A stretch of 64,000 nucleotides of DNA from Massilia aquatica (GCF_011682045.1 NZ_VVIW01000007.1:124001-188000), one strand, 5' to 3'; positions 24,623 through 38,251 are shown, counted from the stretch's first letter. The notes: generated from the letters alone by a model not told the origin. Numbers and translations: made by a program.

Positions 24623-25875
24623 TGGCCGAAATTAAGAACTACACCCTCAACTTTGGCCCGCAGCACCCGGCCGCGCACGGCGTGCTGCGCCTGGTGCTCG
24701 AGCTCGATGGCGAAGTCATCCAGCGCGCCGATCCGCACATCGGCCTGTTGCACCGCGCCACCGAAAAACTGGCCGAAACCCGCACTTACCTGCAAACCGT
24801 GCCGTACATGGACCGTCTCGACTATGTGTCGATGATGAGCAATGAGCACGGCTACGTGATGGCGATCGAACGCCTGCTGGGGATTGAAGTGCCGGTGCGC
24901 GCCCAATACATCCGCGTCATGTTCGACGAAATCACGCGCTTGCTGAACCACCTGATGTGGCTCGGCACGCACGCGCTCGACGTCGGCGCCATGGGCCCGT
25001 TCCTGTACGCCTTCCGCGACCGCGAAGACTTGTTCGACTGCTACGAAGCGGTGTCCGGCGCGCGCATGCACGCGGCCTACTACCGTCCGGGCGGCGTGTA
25101 CCGCGACCTGCCGGATGCGATGCCGAAGCATAAAGCCTCGATCATCCGCAGCGCCAAGGCCATCGACGAGCTGAACGAACACCGCCAGGGCTCGCTGCTC
25201 GACTTCCTGGACGACTTCTGCAAGCGTTTCGTTACCTATGTGGACGAGTACGAGACCCTGCTGACCGACAACCGTATCTGGAAACAGCGTACCGTCGGCA
25301 TCGGCGTGGTCAGCCCGGAAGCGGCGAAAGCCATGGGCTTTACCGGCGCCATGCTGCGCGGCTCGGGCGTGGAGTGGGACCTGCGCAAGAAGCAGCCTTA
25401 CGCCGTCTACGACAAGATGGATTTCGACGTGCCGGTCGGCACCAACGGCGATTGCTACGACCGCTACCTGGTGCGCGTCGAAGAAATGCGCCAGTCGAAC
25501 CGCATCATCCAGCAGGCTTCCGCCTGGCTGCGCGCCAATCCGGGTCCGGTCATGACCGACAACCACAAGGTTGCGCCGCCACGCCGCACCGAGATGAAGT
25601 CGAACATGGAGTCGCTCATTCACCACTTCAAGCTGTTTACCGAAGGCTTCCACGTGCCGCCGGGCGAGGCGTATGCCGCGGTCGAGCATCCGAAGGGCGA
25701 GTTCGGTATCTACATCGTGTCGGACGGCGCCAACAAGCCGTACCGCCTGAAGATCCGTACCCCGGACTATGCGCACTTGCAAAGCCTTGACGAAATGGCG
25801 CGCGGCCACATGCTGGCCGACGCCGTCACCATCATCGGCACCCAGGACATCGTATTCGGCAGTATCGACCGCTAA
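24622..25875 (+). CDS. nuoD: NADH-quinone oxidoreductase subunit D
   Basis: 417 residues, the 49-kDa subunit derived from the hydrogenase large subunit. The N-terminal loop [14 protein letters not shown] holds the His that, with a Tyr later in the chain, lines the quinone pocket. Further signatures are [14 protein letters not shown] and [11 protein letters not shown]. The C-terminus ends in [10 protein letters not shown], the usual VFGEVDR-type ending. Confidence 0.97.
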   Translation: MAEIKNYTLNFGPQHPAAHGVLRLVLELDGEVIQRADPHIGLLHRATEKLAETRTYLQTVPYMDRLDYVSMMSNEHGYVMAIERLLGIEVPVRAQYIRVMFDEITRLLNHLMWLGTHALDVGAMGPFLYAFRDREDLFDCYEAVSGARMHAAYYRPGGVYRDLPDAMPKHKASIIRSAKAIDELNEHRQGSLLDFLDDFCKRFVTYVDEYETLLTDNRIWKQRTVGIGVVSPEAAKAMGFTGAMLRGSGVEWDLRKKQPYAVYDKMDFDVPVGTNGDCYDRYLVRVEEMRQSNRIIQQASAWLRANPGPVMTDNHKVAPPRRTEMKSNMESLIHHFKLFTEGFHVPPGEAYAAVEHPKGEFGIYIVSDGANKPYRLKIRTPDYAHLQSLDEMARGHMLADAVTIIGTQDIVFGSIDR

Positions 25876-25900
25876 GCAGTCGATTAATTGAGGCACAACC

Positions 25901-26376
25901 ATGTTGTTATCAGAGCAGTCATACAAAAAAATCGACCGTGAAGTCGCCAAGTATCCGCCCGACCATAAAGAGTCCGCGGTCATGGCGGCGCTCGCCATTG
26001 CGCAGGATGAAAAAGGCTGGCTCCCGCCGGAAGTGATGCAGGACGTTGCCGACTACCTCGGCATGCCCGCCATCGCCGTGCAGGAAGTGGCCACCTTCTA
26101 CAATATGTACAACGTCAAGCCGGTCGGCAAGTACAAGATTTCCGTGTGCACCAATCTGCCGTGCGCCCTGTCGGGCGGCGAGCACGCCGGTCACTACCTG
26201 CAAGAAAAACTCGGCATCGGCTACCGCGCCACCTCGGCCGACGGCCAGTTCACGCTGGTCGAAGGCGAATGCATGGGCGCCTGCGCCGATGCGCCGGTGA
26301 TGCTGGTTAATAACAAGCGCATGTGCAGCCTGATGTCGGACAGCAAAATCGATGCACTGGTCGAGGAACTCAAGAA

Positions 26377-26380
<4 letters not shown>
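25901..26380 (+). CDS. nuoE: NADH-quinone oxidoreductase subunit E
   Basis: 159 residues, a thioredoxin-like subunit binding the [2Fe-2S] cluster N1a. The four ligands are Cys83 and Cys88 (VCTNLPC) and Cys124 and Cys128 (CMGAC). It forms the NADH-oxidising module with NuoF and NuoG. Its stop overlaps the nuoF start (ATGA). Confidence 0.97.
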
Positions 26381-27672
<1,292 letters not shown>

Positions 27673-27687
27673 GGCCAGAGAACTCTC

Positions 27688-30027
27688 ATGGTTGAAATTG
27701 AAATTGACGGTAAGAAGGTAGAAGTTCCACCGGGTAGCATGGTGATGGACGCGGCCAACAAGCTGGGCACCTACATTCCGCACTTCTGCTATCACAAGAA
27801 ATTGTCGATCGCAGCCAACTGCCGCATGTGCCTGGTCGAAGTCGAGAAGGCGCCGAAGCCTTTGCCGGCCTGCGCCACGCCGGTGTCGGCGGGCATGATC
27901 GTGCGTTCGAACAGCGAAAAGGCGGTACAGGCACAGAAATCCGTGATGGAATTCTTGCTGATCAACCACCCGCTCGACTGCCCGATCTGCGACCAGGGCG
28001 GCGAATGCCAGTTGCAAGACCTGGCGGTCGGCTACGGCAAATCGAACTCGCGCTACGAAGAAGAAAAACGCGTGGTTCCGCCGAAAGATGCCGGCCCGCT
28101 GATCTCGATGCAAGAGATGACCCGTTGCATCCACTGCACCCGTTGCGTACGTTTCGGCCAGGAAGTGGCCGGCGTCATGGAACTGGGCATGCTGGGCCGC
28201 GGCGAACACGCCGAAATCACCTCCTTCGTCGGCAAGACCGTCGACTCGGAAGTGTCGGGCAACATGATCGACCTGTGCCCGGTCGGCGCACTGACCTCGA
28301 AACCGTTCCGCTACAGCGCCCGTACCTGGGAACTGTCGCGCCGCAAATCGGTCAGCCCGCACGATTCGCTCGGCACCAACCTGATCGTCCAGGTCAAGGG
28401 CGGCAAAGTCATGCGCGTCTTGCCGCTGGAAAACGACAGCATCAATGAATGCTGGATTTCCGACAAAGACCGTTTCTCGTACGAAGCGCTGGACAACCAG
28501 TCGCGCCTGACCAAGCCGATGATCAAGCAGGGCGGCCAATGGGCCGAGACCGACTGGCAGACCGCGCTCGAATACCTGGCGCACGGCTTGCGCAATATCA
28601 AGCATGAGCATGGCGCCGACAGCATCGCCGCCGTCGCCACCGCCCATTCGACGGTCGAAGAGCTGCACCTGCTCCAAAAAGCCATGCGCGGCATCGGTTC
28701 CGAGAACATCGACTTCCGCCTGCGCCAGAGCGACTTCGCGCTGGACGGCCAGGTCACGCCTTGGCTGGGCATGCCGATCGCCGAATTGTCGACGGTCAAG
28801 CGCGCACTGGTCATCGGCTCGTTCGTGCGCAAGGATCACCCGCTGGTCGCCACCCGCCTGCGCGCCGCCGTCAAGGGCGGCGCCAAGCTGTCCCTGGTGC
28901 ACGCCTCGGATGACGAACTCCTGATCCCGACCGCCAACAAGATCATTGCCGCGCCGTCCGACTGGCTCGCCGCCTTGTCAGGCATCGTGGCCGCTGTCGC
29001 CGCCGCCAAGGGCGTTGGCGCGCCAGCCGGTTTCGAAGGCATTGAAGCGAGCGACGCCGCCAAGGCCATCGCCGCCAGCCTGAACACCGGCGACGAGAAC
29101 CTGCCGGGCGTGGTCCTGATGGGCAACGCCGCCGCGCACCATCCGCAAGCGTCCGCGCTGCATGCGGCTGCGCAGTGGATTGCCGAACAGACCGGCGCCA
29201 AATTCGGCTACCTGACCGAGGCGGCCAACACGGTCGGCGGTTATCTGGTCGGCGCGTTCGCCAAGAACGCCGTGCCAGTGTTTTCGGTACCGAAAAAAGC
29301 GTACGTGCTGCTGGGCGCCGAACCGGAACTCGATGCGGCCAATCCGCAGCAAGCCCGCGCCGCCTTGGATGGCGCCGAGATGGTCGTCGTCATGTCGGCC
29401 TTCCAGCATGGTTTCGAATACGCCGACGTGCTGCTGCCGATTTCGCCATTCAGCGAAACCTCGGGCACCTTCGTCAATTGCGAAGGCCGCGCGCAAAGTT
29501 TCAACGGCACCGTCAAGCCGCTCGGCGACACCCGTCCGGCATGGAAAGTGCTGCGCGTGCTGGGCAACTTGCTTGGCCTGTCCGGCTTTGAATACGATAC
29601 CTCGGAAGCGATCCGCGACGAGCTGTTCGGCAAAGGCGTGACCGACCTGTCGGCCAAGCTGAACAACACCGGCAAGGCGGCGCTGAAAAGCGCCGCCTAC
29701 GGCACCAGCGCTGCGCTGGAACGCGTCACCGACGTGCCGATCTACTTCGCCGACGCCATCGCGCGCCGTTCCGAGCCGCTGCTGCGCACCGCCGACGCCA
29801 ACGCGCCGCTGGTGACCTTGCCGGCCGATCTGGCCGCCCGGCTGGGCGTGCAGGCCGGCGCCAAGGTCAAAGTGTCGCAGGGTCTTGGCTCGGCCATCCT
29901 GGTGGCCGGCATCGATGCCCGCCTGCCGGCCAACACCGTGCGTGTCGCTTCGGCGCACCCGCTGACCGCCACCCTGGGCGCGATGTTCGGTGCGATCACA
30001 GTTGAAAAAGCAGGGGAGGGTGTCTGA
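27688..30027 (+). CDS. nuoG: NADH-quinone oxidoreductase subunit G
   Basis: 779 residues. The N-terminus holds cluster N1b (Cys34, 45, 48, 62), N5 with its histidine ligand (His94, Cys98, 101, 107) and N4 (Cys147, 150, 153, 197). The extra N7 cluster motif of E. coli and Thermus NuoG (CxxCxxxC near residue 230) is absent. The rest is the molybdopterin-oxidoreductase-like fold without cofactor. The stop overlaps the nuoH start (TGATG). Confidence 0.96.
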   Translation: MVEIEIDGKKVEVPPGSMVMDAANKLGTYIPHFCYHKKLSIAANCRMCLVEVEKAPKPLPACATPVSAGMIVRSNSEKAVQAQKSVMEFLLINHPLDCPICDQGGECQLQDLAVGYGKSNSRYEEEKRVVPPKDAGPLISMQEMTRCIHCTRCVRFGQEVAGVMELGMLGRGEHAEITSFVGKTVDSEVSGNMIDLCPVGALTSKPFRYSARTWELSRRKSVSPHDSLGTNLIVQVKGGKVMRVLPLENDSINECWISDKDRFSYEALDNQSRLTKPMIKQGGQWAETDWQTALEYLAHGLRNIKHEHGADSIAAVATAHSTVEELHLLQKAMRGIGSENIDFRLRQSDFALDGQVTPWLGMPIAELSTVKRALVIGSFVRKDHPLVATRLRAAVKGGAKLSLVHASDDELLIPTANKIIAAPSDWLAALSGIVAAVAAAKGVGAPAGFEGIEASDAAKAIAASLNTGDENLPGVVLMGNAAAHHPQASALHAAAQWIAEQTGAKFGYLTEAANTVGGYLVGAFAKNAVPVFSVPKKAYVLLGAEPELDAANPQQARAALDGAEMVVVMSAFQHGFEYADVLLPISPFSETSGTFVNCEGRAQSFNGTVKPLGDTRPAWKVLRVLGNLLGLSGFEYDTSEAIRDELFGKGVTDLSAKLNNTGKAALKSAAYGTSAALERVTDVPIYFADAIARRSEPLLRTADANAPLVTLPADLAARLGVQAGAKVKVSQGLGSAILVAGIDARLPANTVRVASAHPLTATLGAMFGAITVEKAGEGV

Positions 30028-31118
30028 TGGCGCTGCCTGAAATGATTGATGGCGTCAACGCCTGGGGTGCCACCAATATCGGCTACGTCTGGCCGCTGAT
30101 CTGGACCATGGTCAAGATCATGTGCGTCCTGCTGCCGCTGATGGGCCTGGTTGCCTACGCGACCCTGTGGGAACGCAAGCTGATCGGCTGGATCCAGATC
30201 CGTATCGGCCCCAACCGCGTGGGGCCCATGGGTCTGCTGCAGCCGATCGCCGATGCGCTGAAACTCTTGTTCAAAGAGATCGTGGTGCCGACCAAGGCGT
30301 CGAGCGGCCTGTTCATTCTCGGTCCGATCATGACCATCATGCCGGCGCTGGCCGCCTGGGTAGTGGTGCCGTTCGGTCCTGGCGTGGCCCTGGCCAACGT
30401 CAACGCCGGCCTCTTGCTGCTGATGGCGATCACCTCGATCGAGGTGTACGGCATCATCATCGCCGGCTGGGCGTCGAACTCGAAATACTCGTTCATGGGC
30501 GCGATGCGCGCCTCGGCCCAGATGATTTCGTACGAAATTCCGATCGGCTTCGTGCTGGTGGTGATCCTGATGGTCTCGGGCAGCCTGAATTTTTCCGACA
30601 TCGTCGCCGGCCAGAACATGGGCTGGGGCGTGGCGCATGGGGTGTCGATGCTGTCGTGGAACGTGTGGCCGCTGCTGCCGCTGTTCGTGGTCTATTTGAC
30701 GTCCGGTCTTGCGGAATGCAACCGTTCGCCGTTCGACGTGGTCGAAGGCGAGTCGGAAATCGTGGCCGGCCACATGGTCGAGTACTCGGGCATGTCGTAC
30801 GCCATGTTCATGCTGGCCGAATACGCCAACATGATCCTGATCGGCACCCTGGCTTCGATCATGTTCCTGGGCGGCTGGCACGCACCGTTCGCCTTCCTCG
30901 AAGTTGGCGGCGTACTGGGCGGTTTTCTCGGCTTCTTCTGGCTGTTCGCCAAGGCCTTTGTGATTGTCTCGCTGTTCATCTGGGTTCGCGGCACCTTCCC
31001 GCGCTATCGCTATGACCAGATCATGCGCCTCGGCTGGAAGATTTTCATTCCGATTTGCCTGGTGTGGCTGGTCCTGGTCGCAGGCTGGATGCAGACCTCC
31101 TGGAATATTTGGAAGTAA
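30027..31118 (+). CDS. nuoH: NADH-quinone oxidoreductase subunit H
   Basis: 363 residues with about eight membrane helices. The conserved loop [20 protein letters not shown] starts the E-channel and quinone chamber, and [19 protein letters not shown] is the acidic loop facing NuoB/NuoD. It links the peripheral arm to the proton-pumping arm. Confidence 0.97.
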   Translation: MALPEMIDGVNAWGATNIGYVWPLIWTMVKIMCVLLPLMGLVAYATLWERKLIGWIQIRIGPNRVGPMGLLQPIADALKLLFKEIVVPTKASSGLFILGPIMTIMPALAAWVVVPFGPGVALANVNAGLLLLMAITSIEVYGIIIAGWASNSKYSFMGAMRASAQMISYEIPIGFVLVVILMVSGSLNFSDIVAGQNMGWGVAHGVSMLSWNVWPLLPLFVVYLTSGLAECNRSPFDVVEGESEIVAGHMVEYSGMSYAMFMLAEYANMILIGTLASIMFLGGWHAPFAFLEVGGVLGGFLGFFWLFAKAFVIVSLFIWVRGTFPRYRYDQIMRLGWKIFIPICLVWLVLVAGWMQTSWNIWK

Positions 31119-31128
31119 GGAAGAGATA

Positions 31129-31617
31129 ATGGAACGAGTGAAAGATTTTTTCAGCAGCATGCTGCTGACCGAACTGATCAAGGGATTGGCGCTGACCGGA
31201 CGCTACGCGTTCTCGCGCAAGATCACCGTGCAGTATCCGGAAGAGAAAACCCCGATGTCGCCGCGTTTCCGCGGCCTGCATGCGCTGCGCCGCTACCCCA
31301 ACGGGGAAGAGCGCTGCATCGCCTGCAAGCTGTGCGAAGCGGTGTGCCCGGCCATGGCGATCACGATCGAATCGGAACAGCGTGACGACGGTTCGCGCCG
31401 CACCACGCGTTACGACATCGACCTGACCAAGTGCATTTTCTGCGGCTTCTGCGAAGAATCCTGCCCGGTCGACTCGATTGTCGAGACGCACGTGCTGGAA
31501 TACCACGGCGAAAAACGCGGCGATCTGTACTATACGAAAGAGATGTTGCTGGCTGTTGGCGATCGCTACGAGGGCGACATTGCCGCCGCGCGCGCGGCCG
31601 ATGCCCCTTACCGCTAA
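31129..31617 (+). CDS. nuoI: NADH-quinone oxidoreductase subunit I
   Basis: 162 residues from the ATG at 31129 (GGAAGAG upstream). It is a ferredoxin-like subunit with two complete [4Fe-4S] motifs for N6a and N6b: Cys63-66-69-73 ([12 protein letters not shown]) and Cys102-105-108-112 ([12 protein letters not shown]). The gap of 54 bases to nuoJ is one of the longest in the operon. Confidence 0.97.
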   Translation: MERVKDFFSSMLLTELIKGLALTGRYAFSRKITVQYPEEKTPMSPRFRGLHALRRYPNGEERCIACKLCEAVCPAMAITIESEQRDDGSRRTTRYDIDLTKCIFCGFCEESCPVDSIVETHVLEYHGEKRGDLYYTKEMLLAVGDRYEGDIAAARAADAPYR

Positions 31618-31671
31618 TTATTGAGCTAACGCTGTATTTAGCATATTCAACTGCAAGACTCTGGGTTAGTT

Positions 31672-32373
31672 ATGGAATTTAAAACTGTGTTGTTCTACGT
31701 GTTCTCGGCGATTATGCTCATCGCCGCGACCCGCGTTATCACTGCCCGCAATCCGGTCCACGCGGCACTGTTCCTGGTGCTGGCGTTCTTCAACGCCGCC
31801 GGCATCTGGATGCTGCTCAAAGCCGAGTTCCTGGCGATCGTGCTGGTGCTCGTGTATGTGGGCGCGGTGATGGTGCTGTTCCTGTTCGTGGTCATGATGC
31901 TCGATATTAATATGGACCGCATGCGGGAGGGCTTCTGGTCCTACCTGCCGCTGGCCACCGGTATCGGCGTGGTCATCGTGCTGGAAATGGCGGCGGTGCT
32001 GTGGCGCGGCTTCATGAAGTTCGAGCAGGAGGCCGAGGCCTTGGGCGCGAACATCGGCGGCACCAAGGAATTGGGCCTGTTGATCTACACCAAGTACATC
32101 CTTGGTTTCGAGATCGCCGCCGCCATCCTGCTGGTGGCCATTATCGCCGCCGTGGCGCTGACGCTGCGCCGCCGCAAGGACACCAAGGCCTTCCATCCGG
32201 GCGACGCCGTGCGCGTCAAGCGTAACGACCGCCTGCGCATCGTGAAGATGGCAACGGTCGACCAGCCCGCCATCGACGCGGCCGCCAAAGCGGCCGCGCT
32301 GGCCGCCGCCGAAGCCCAGGCCGGTTCGCCAGAAGCGACCCCGCCGGTGGCAGTACCCAAGGAGACGAAATGA
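31672..32373 (+). CDS. nuoJ: NADH-quinone oxidoreductase subunit J
   Basis: 233 residues with five membrane helices in the first ~170, including [19 protein letters not shown], whose pi-bulge helix takes part in coupling. The C-terminal ~60 residues are a hydrophilic, Ala-rich extension ([13 protein letters not shown]). The stop overlaps the nuoK start by ATGA. Confidence 0.95.
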   Translation: MEFKTVLFYVFSAIMLIAATRVITARNPVHAALFLVLAFFNAAGIWMLLKAEFLAIVLVLVYVGAVMVLFLFVVMMLDINMDRMREGFWSYLPLATGIGVVIVLEMAAVLWRGFMKFEQEAEALGANIGGTKELGLLIYTKYILGFEIAAAILLVAIIAAVALTLRRRKDTKAFHPGDAVRVKRNDRLRIVKMATVDQPAIDAAAKAAALAAAEAQAGSPEATPPVAVPKETK

Positions 32374-32678
32374 CTTTATCGCTTGCACATTACCTGATCC
32401 TGGGCGCACTGCTGTTTGCGATCTCGATTGTCGGTATCTTTTTGAACCGCAAGAACGTCATCGTGCTGCTGATGGCGATTGAATTGATGCTGCTGGCCGT
32501 GAATTTGAACTTCATCGCGTTTTCGCATTACCTGGGCGACGCGGCGGGGCAGATCTTTGTCTTCTTCATCCTGACCGTCGCCGCTGCCGAATCGGCAATT
32601 GGCCTCGCGATTCTGGTGGTCATGTTCCGTAACTTGGACACGATCAACGTGGAAGACCTCGATACCCTCAAAGGTTAA
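32370..32678 (+). CDS. nuoK: NADH-quinone oxidoreductase subunit K
   Basis: 102 residues with three membrane helices, the MrpC-like subunit. The buried glutamates of the proton path are visible in [15 protein letters not shown] and [14 protein letters not shown]. Confidence 0.97.
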   Translation: MTLSLAHYLILGALLFAISIVGIFLNRKNVIVLLMAIELMLLAVNLNFIAFSHYLGDAAGQIFVFFILTVAAAESAIGLAILVVMFRNLDTINVEDLDTLKG

Positions 32679-32732
32679 TCCGGTCCGTTCGGCTTACATT
32701 CATACTCGAATACATAACGATTAAGGTTCAAC

Positions 32733-34862
32733 ATGGCGGGGCAACTTCTTAACCCTAACGTCCTTCTTGCCGTACCACTGGCGCCGCTGGCTGGTGCGGT
32801 GATTGCGGGCTTGTTCGGAACAAAATTCTTCGGTAACCTGGTCGGCCGTAAAACGTCGCATACCGTCACGATTTTGGGCGTGCTGATCGCGCTGGTCCTG
32901 TCGGTGCAGACCTTGATGGCCGTGCTCGATGGCGCCACCTTCAACGGCACCATCTATAACTGGATGACCGTCGGCACCCTGAAAATGGAAGTCGGCTTCC
33001 AGATCGACTCGCTCTCGGCGATGATGATGTGCGTCGTCACCTTCGTCTCGCTGATGGTGCACATCTACACCATCGGCTACATGGCCGAAGACGAAGGCTA
33101 TAACCGCTTCTTCGCGTACATCTCGCTGTTTACGTTCTCGATGCTGATGCTGGTCATGGCCAATAACTTCCTGCAGCTGTTCTTTGGCTGGGAAGCGGTG
33201 GGCCTGGTCTCCTATCTGTTGATCGGTTTCTGGTACACCCGCCCGACCGCGATCTTTGCGAACATGAAAGCGTTCCTGGTTAACCGCGTCGGCGACTTTG
33301 GCTTCATCCTCGGTATTGGACTGCTGCTGGCGTACGCCGGTTCCATGAATTACACCGAAGTCTTCGCCAAAAAAGAAGCGCTGGCCCTGATGACCCTGCC
33401 GGGTTCGGACTGGATGCTGCTGTCGGTTGCCTGTATCTGCCTGTTCATCGGCGCCATGGGCAAGTCGGCCCAGTTCCCGCTGCACGTCTGGCTGCCTGAT
33501 TCGATGGAAGGCCCGACCCCGATTTCGGCCCTGATCCACGCTGCCACCATGGTCACCGCCGGTATCTTCATGGTGGCGCGCATGTCGCCGCTGTTCGAAC
33601 TGTCCGACACCGCGCTGTCCTTCGTGCTGGTGATCGGTTCGATTACCGCGCTGTTCATGGGCTTCCTTGGCATCATTCAAAACGACATCAAGCGCGTGGT
33701 CGCTTACTCGACCCTGTCGCAGCTCGGCTACATGACGGTTGCGCTCGGTTCGTCGGCCTACTCGGTTGCCGTGTTCCACCTGATGACCCACGCCTTCTTC
33801 AAGGCGCTGCTGTTCCTCGGCGCCGGTTCGGTCATCATCGGCATGCACCACGACCAGGACATCCGCAACATGGGCGGCCTGCGCAAGTACATGCCAATCA
33901 CCTGGATCACCGCGCTGCTCGGCTCCCTGGCGCTGATCGGTACGCCGTTCTTCTCGGGTTTCTACTCGAAGGACAGCATCATCGAAGCGGTCCACGCGAG
34001 CACCATCTGGGGTTCGGGCTTCGCCTACTTCGCGGTCATGGCCGGCGTGTTCGTCACGGCGTTCTACTCGTTCCGCATGTACTTCCTGGTATTCCACGGC
34101 GAAGAGCGTTTCGGCAAGGCGCATGCGCATGAGCATCATGCCCACGACGCCAAGCACGATGCGAAGCACGCCAAGAAGCACGACGCCAAGCACGCCGATG
34201 TGCACGCTCACGATTCCGACGCACACCATGAAGAGGACGATCACGACGACCACGCGCACCACGGCCTGGCCCCGGGCCAGAAGCCGCACGAGTCGCCGCT
34301 GGTGGTGACCCTGCCGCTGATCCTGCTGGCGATTCCGTCGGTGATCATCGGCTACCTGACCATCGGTCCGATGTTGTTCGGTAAATTCTTCGACAAGGTC
34401 ATTACCGTCGGCGAGAACCACAAGGCGATGGAAAAGCTGGCCGAAGAATTCCACGGTCCGCTGGCCATGGTCACGCACAGCCTGACTTCGCCGGTGCTGT
34501 GGCTGGCCATTTCCGGCGTGGCTGCGGCCTACTACTGCTACATGATCAATCAGCGTGTACCGGCCTGGTTCTACCGCCACTTCAAGGCTGTTCATACGCT
34601 GCTGGACAACAAGTACTACATGGACAAGTTCAACGACGTGGTGTTCGCCGGTGGCGCGCGCCTGCTGGGCAACGGCCTGTGGAATATCGGCGACAAGGGC
34701 ATCATCGATGGCCTGGTCGTCAACGGAAGCGCGAAACTGGTTGGCTGGTTCTCGTCCATCGTCCGTCTCGGACAGACCGGCTATATCTACCACTACGCGT
34801 TTGTGATGATCATCGGGGTGCTCGGCGCGCTGATGTACTTCCTCCCGTTCTGGCACGCTTAA
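32733..34862 (+). CDS. nuoL: NADH-quinone oxidoreductase subunit L, with a His-rich loop
   Basis: 709 residues, the distal antiporter-like proton pump, with about 16 membrane helices and the lateral helix. Conserved segments are FFGWEAVGLVSYLLIGFW (catalytic Glu), GKSAQFPLHVWLPDSMEGPTP and HAATMVTAGIF. Between late helices (about residues 464-510) lies an unusually His/Asp/Lys-rich stretch with repeated KHDAKHA units and HH pairs. It faces the aqueous phase and could bind metal. Confidence 0.96.
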   Translation: MAGQLLNPNVLLAVPLAPLAGAVIAGLFGTKFFGNLVGRKTSHTVTILGVLIALVLSVQTLMAVLDGATFNGTIYNWMTVGTLKMEVGFQIDSLSAMMMCVVTFVSLMVHIYTIGYMAEDEGYNRFFAYISLFTFSMLMLVMANNFLQLFFGWEAVGLVSYLLIGFWYTRPTAIFANMKAFLVNRVGDFGFILGIGLLLAYAGSMNYTEVFAKKEALALMTLPGSDWMLLSVACICLFIGAMGKSAQFPLHVWLPDSMEGPTPISALIHAATMVTAGIFMVARMSPLFELSDTALSFVLVIGSITALFMGFLGIIQNDIKRVVAYSTLSQLGYMTVALGSSAYSVAVFHLMTHAFFKALLFLGAGSVIIGMHHDQDIRNMGGLRKYMPITWITALLGSLALIGTPFFSGFYSKDSIIEAVHASTIWGSGFAYFAVMAGVFVTAFYSFRMYFLVFHGEERFGKAHAHEHHAHDAKHDAKHAKKHDAKHADVHAHDSDAHHEEDDHDDHAHHGLAPGQKPHESPLVVTLPLILLAIPSVIIGYLTIGPMLFGKFFDKVITVGENHKAMEKLAEEFHGPLAMVTHSLTSPVLWLAISGVAAAYYCYMINQRVPAWFYRHFKAVHTLLDNKYYMDKFNDVVFAGGARLLGNGLWNIGDKGIIDGLVVNGSAKLVGWFSSIVRLGQTGYIYHYAFVMIIGVLGALMYFLPFWHA

Positions 34863-34886
34863 TCAGACACGCAAAGACAACAAAAC

Positions 34887-36389
34887 ATGATGCAGTCTAC
34901 GATTTCTAACTTCCCTCCGTATCTGAGCCTGGCGATCTGGCTCCCGATCGTCCTTGGCGCGGCCATCCTTGCGGTCGGCCGCGACGACAAGCCGGGCATG
35001 ACCCGGTGGATGGCGCTGATCGCGTCCATCGCCAGCTTCGTGGTCACGCTGCCGCTGATCCAGCACTTCGACAATGCCTTCCACGGCATGCAGTTCGTCG
35101 AAAGCACGCCGTGGATCGGCCGCTTCAATATCATGTACTCGCTGGCGATCGACGGCCTGTCGCTGTGGTTCGTGCCGCTGACGGCTTTCATCACCGTGAT
35201 CGTCGTGATCTCGGCGTGGGAAGTGATCGAAAAGCGCGTGGCCCAGTACATGGGTTCCTTCCTGATCCTGTCAGGTCTCATGATCGGCGTGTTCTGCGCC
35301 ATGGACGGCTTGCTGTTCTACTTCTTCTTCGAAGCCACCCTGATCCCGATGTTCATCATCATCGGCGTGTTCGGTGGCGAGAACCGCGTGTACGCCTCCT
35401 TCAAGTTCTTCCTGTACACCTTCATGGGTTCCCTGCTCACGCTGGTCGCGATCGTCTACCTGTACAACGTGTCGGGCACCTTCGACATCCTGACGTGGCA
35501 TAAACTGCCGCTGTCGATGAAAGAGCAGATCTTCATCTTCCTGGCCTTCCTGATGGCGTTTGCCGTCAAGGTGCCGATGTTCCCGGTCCACACCTGGCTG
35601 CCGGACGTCCACGTCGAAGCGCCAACGGGCGGCTCGGCGGTGCTGGCCGCGATCATGCTCAAACTGGGCGCCTACGGTTTCCTGCGTTTCTCGCTGCCGA
35701 TCACCCCTGACGCATCGCACTACATGGGAGGCTTCATCATCACCCTGTCGCTGATCGCGGTGATCTACATCGGCCTCGTTGCACTGGTCCAGAAGGACAT
35801 GAAAAAACTGGTCGCCTATTCGTCGATCGCGCACATGGGTTTCGTCACCCTGGGCTTTTTCATGTTCAACCAGATGTCGGTTTCGGGCGGCATCGTGCAA
35901 ATGATCTCGCACGGTTTCATTTCGGGCGCCATGTTCCTGTGTATCGGCGTGCTGTACGACCGCATGCACTCGCGCCAGATCGCCGACTACGGAGGGGTGG
36001 TCAACCGCATGCCGAAGTTCGCCGCCTTTATCGTGCTGTTCTCGATGGCCAACTGCGGCTTGCCGGCCACCTCCGGTTTCGTCGGCGAGTTCATGGTGAT
36101 CCTGGGCGCGGTCGAATTCAATTTCTGGATCGGCATGCTGGCCGCCACCGCCCTGATCTTCGGCGCCGCGTACTCGCTGTGGATGGTCAAGCGCGTCGTC
36201 TTCGGCAAGGTCGCCAACAAGCACGTGGCCGAACTGACGGACCTGAACACCCGTGAATTCGTCATGCTCGGTATCCTGGCCATCGCCGTGATCGCCATGG
36301 GCCTGTACCCAGCGCCGTTCACCGACACGATGCAAACCTCGGTCGCCGACCTGCTCAAGCATGTCGCCGTGTCGAAACTGCCGCACTAA
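34887..36389 (+). CDS. nuoM: NADH-quinone oxidoreductase subunit M
   Basis: 500 residues, the second antiporter-like pump with about 14 helices. It shows [18 protein letters not shown] (key Glu), the [23 protein letters not shown] loop in two parts and [12 protein letters not shown]. It is preceded by nuoL after 24 bases and followed by nuoN after 8. Confidence 0.97.
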   Translation: MMQSTISNFPPYLSLAIWLPIVLGAAILAVGRDDKPGMTRWMALIASIASFVVTLPLIQHFDNAFHGMQFVESTPWIGRFNIMYSLAIDGLSLWFVPLTAFITVIVVISAWEVIEKRVAQYMGSFLILSGLMIGVFCAMDGLLFYFFFEATLIPMFIIIGVFGGENRVYASFKFFLYTFMGSLLTLVAIVYLYNVSGTFDILTWHKLPLSMKEQIFIFLAFLMAFAVKVPMFPVHTWLPDVHVEAPTGGSAVLAAIMLKLGAYGFLRFSLPITPDASHYMGGFIITLSLIAVIYIGLVALVQKDMKKLVAYSSIAHMGFVTLGFFMFNQMSVSGGIVQMISHGFISGAMFLCIGVLYDRMHSRQIADYGGVVNRMPKFAAFIVLFSMANCGLPATSGFVGEFMVILGAVEFNFWIGMLAATALIFGAAYSLWMVKRVVFGKVANKHVAELTDLNTREFVMLGILAIAVIAMGLYPAPFTDTMQTSVADLLKHVAVSKLPH

Positions 36390-36397
36390 AGAAGACT

Positions 36398-37915
36398 ATG
36401 ATCCAGACTACGAATCCCAACCTGATCCCGGTTTACGCCGAAATCTTCCTGCTGGTCGCCGCCTCGGGCATCCTGCTGATCGACATGTTCCTCAAGGACG
36501 AGAAGCGCGTCGTGACGTACCTGCTCTCGCTTGCCGCGCTGCTCGGCTGCGCCGTCCTGAGCTACGCCGACTACGCGGCCGGCACCACGGTCTACACCTT
36601 CAATAACATGTTCGTGTCGGACCCGATGTCGAACCTGCTCAAGCTGTTTACCTACCTGGCCATCGGCATCACCCTGGTCTACTCGCGTGCCTACGCCACC
36701 GCGCGCGGCATGTTGTCGGGGAACCTGGGCGGCGAATTCTATGTGCTCGCGCTGTTCTCGCTGCTCGGCCAGATGATCATGATCTCCGGTAACAACATGC
36801 TGATCATTTACCTGGGCCTGGAACTGATGTCGCTGTCGCTGTACGCACTCGTCGCGCTGCGCCGCGATCACGCGGTATCGACCGAAGCGTCGATGAAGTA
36901 CTTCATCCTCGGCGCGCTGGCTTCCGGCTTCCTGCTGTATGGTATTTCGATGCTGTACGGCGCCACCGGTTCGCTCGACATCGGCGAAATCTCGAAAGCG
37001 GCGGCGTCGGCCAAAGCCAATACCCATATCCTGGTGTTCGGTCTGGTGTTCCTGGTGGCTGGCCTGGCGTTCAAGCTTGGCGTGGTGCCATTCCATATGT
37101 GGGTGCCCGACGTGTACCAGGGTTCGCCGACCGCGGTGACCCTGCTGCTGGGCGGCGCGCCGAAGCTGGCCGCCTTTGCAATCTGCATCCGCCTGCTGGT
37201 GGAAGGCTTGCTGCCGATGGCGATCGACTGGCAGCAAATGCTGATGGTGCTGGCCGTGCTGTCGCTGGCCATCGGTAACCTGACCGCCATCGCCCAGACC
37301 AACATCAAGCGCATGCTGGCGTATTCGACCATCGCGCAGATGGGCTTCGTGCTGCTGGGCCTGCTGGCCGGCGTGGTGGCCAATCCGGTCGACCCGAAAG
37401 CCATGGCCGACGCCAGCAATGCCGCGTCAAGCTACAGCGCCGCGATGTACTACTCGATCACCTACGTCTTGACCACCCTCGGCAGTTTTGGTGTGATCAT
37501 GCTGCTGGCGCGCAGCGGCTTCGAAGCCGAAGAACTGAACGACTTCAAAGGCCTGGCCAAGCGCAGCCCGTGGTTCGCGATCGTCATGGCCATCCTGCTG
37601 TTCTCGCTGGCCGGCGTGCCGCCGATGATGGGCTTCGCCGCCAAGTTCGCGGTGCTCGAAGCGGTGCTGTCGACCGGCGCCGTGTGGCTGACCGTGGTCG
37701 CGGTGATGTTCTCGCTGATCGGCGCGTTCTACTACCTGCGCGTGGTCAAGGTCATGTACTTCGACGAGCCGACGGACACCACCCCGATCGTGGCGCCGTT
37801 CGACATGCGCGCGGTCCTGTCCCTGAACGGTATCGCTACCGTGCTGCTCGGCGTCTTCGCCGGTCCGCTGCTGGCCGCTTGCCTGAACGCGATGACGAAG
37901 ACTATCGGTTCCTGA
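36398..37915 (+). CDS. nuoN: NADH-quinone oxidoreductase subunit N
   Basis: 505 residues, the third antiporter-like subunit. [16 protein letters not shown] carries the conserved Glu, and [20 protein letters not shown] and [15 protein letters not shown] are typical. Its stop overlaps the start of the DUF2818 gene (TGATG), closing the structural operon. Confidence 0.97.
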   Translation: MIQTTNPNLIPVYAEIFLLVAASGILLIDMFLKDEKRVVTYLLSLAALLGCAVLSYADYAAGTTVYTFNNMFVSDPMSNLLKLFTYLAIGITLVYSRAYATARGMLSGNLGGEFYVLALFSLLGQMIMISGNNMLIIYLGLELMSLSLYALVALRRDHAVSTEASMKYFILGALASGFLLYGISMLYGATGSLDIGEISKAAASAKANTHILVFGLVFLVAGLAFKLGVVPFHMWVPDVYQGSPTAVTLLLGGAPKLAAFAICIRLLVEGLLPMAIDWQQMLMVLAVLSLAIGNLTAIAQTNIKRMLAYSTIAQMGFVLLGLLAGVVANPVDPKAMADASNAASSYSAAMYYSITYVLTTLGSFGVIMLLARSGFEAEELNDFKGLAKRSPWFAIVMAILLFSLAGVPPMMGFAAKFAVLEAVLSTGAVWLTVVAVMFSLIGAFYYLRVVKVMYFDEPTDTTPIVAPFDMRAVLSLNGIATVLLGVFAGPLLAACLNAMTKTIGS

Positions 37916-38235
37916 TGGACGTGTCGTCATCGAGTTGGTTGGCCATCGCCATTGCCCTGGCGGCGGCCAACCTGCCGTTCATCAATGAGCGGCTGTTCGG
38001 CTTCATCCCGCTGAAAAGCGTGCCCGGTGAGCCGCCGAATAAATCGGGCTGGCTGCGCGTCCTGGAACTGATCGTGCTGTATTTCGTGGTGGGCGTGATC
38101 GCCTACCTGCTGGAGTCGCGCATCGGCAACGTCTTCGTGCAGGTCAAGGAGTTCTACATGATCACCGTGCCGCTGTTCGTGGTACTGGCGTTCCCGGGCT
38201 TCGTGATGCGCTATCTGCGCAAGCGCAAATATTAA
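37915..38235 (+). CDS. DUF2818 family small membrane protein
   Basis: 106 residues with three membrane helices and the pattern AANLPFINERLFGFIPL near the N-terminus, then KSGWLRVLELIVLYFVVG and FPGFVMRYLRKRKY. This family is regularly found immediately after nuoN in Burkholderiales, and here the start overlaps the nuoN stop. It may help assemble or support complex I. That role is inferred only from the context. Confidence 0.85.
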   Translation: MDVSSSSWLAIAIALAAANLPFINERLFGFIPLKSVPGEPPNKSGWLRVLELIVLYFVVGVIAYLLESRIGNVFVQVKEFYMITVPLFVVLAFPGFVMRYLRKRKY

Positions 38236-38251
38236 CCGCAAGGAGCCGGGC

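Noticed and set aside
32721-34856. Minus-strand open frame of more than 700 codons opposite nuoL
   Set aside because: It is the antisense image of a conserved membrane protein; the His/Asp/Gln-rich product has no family features.
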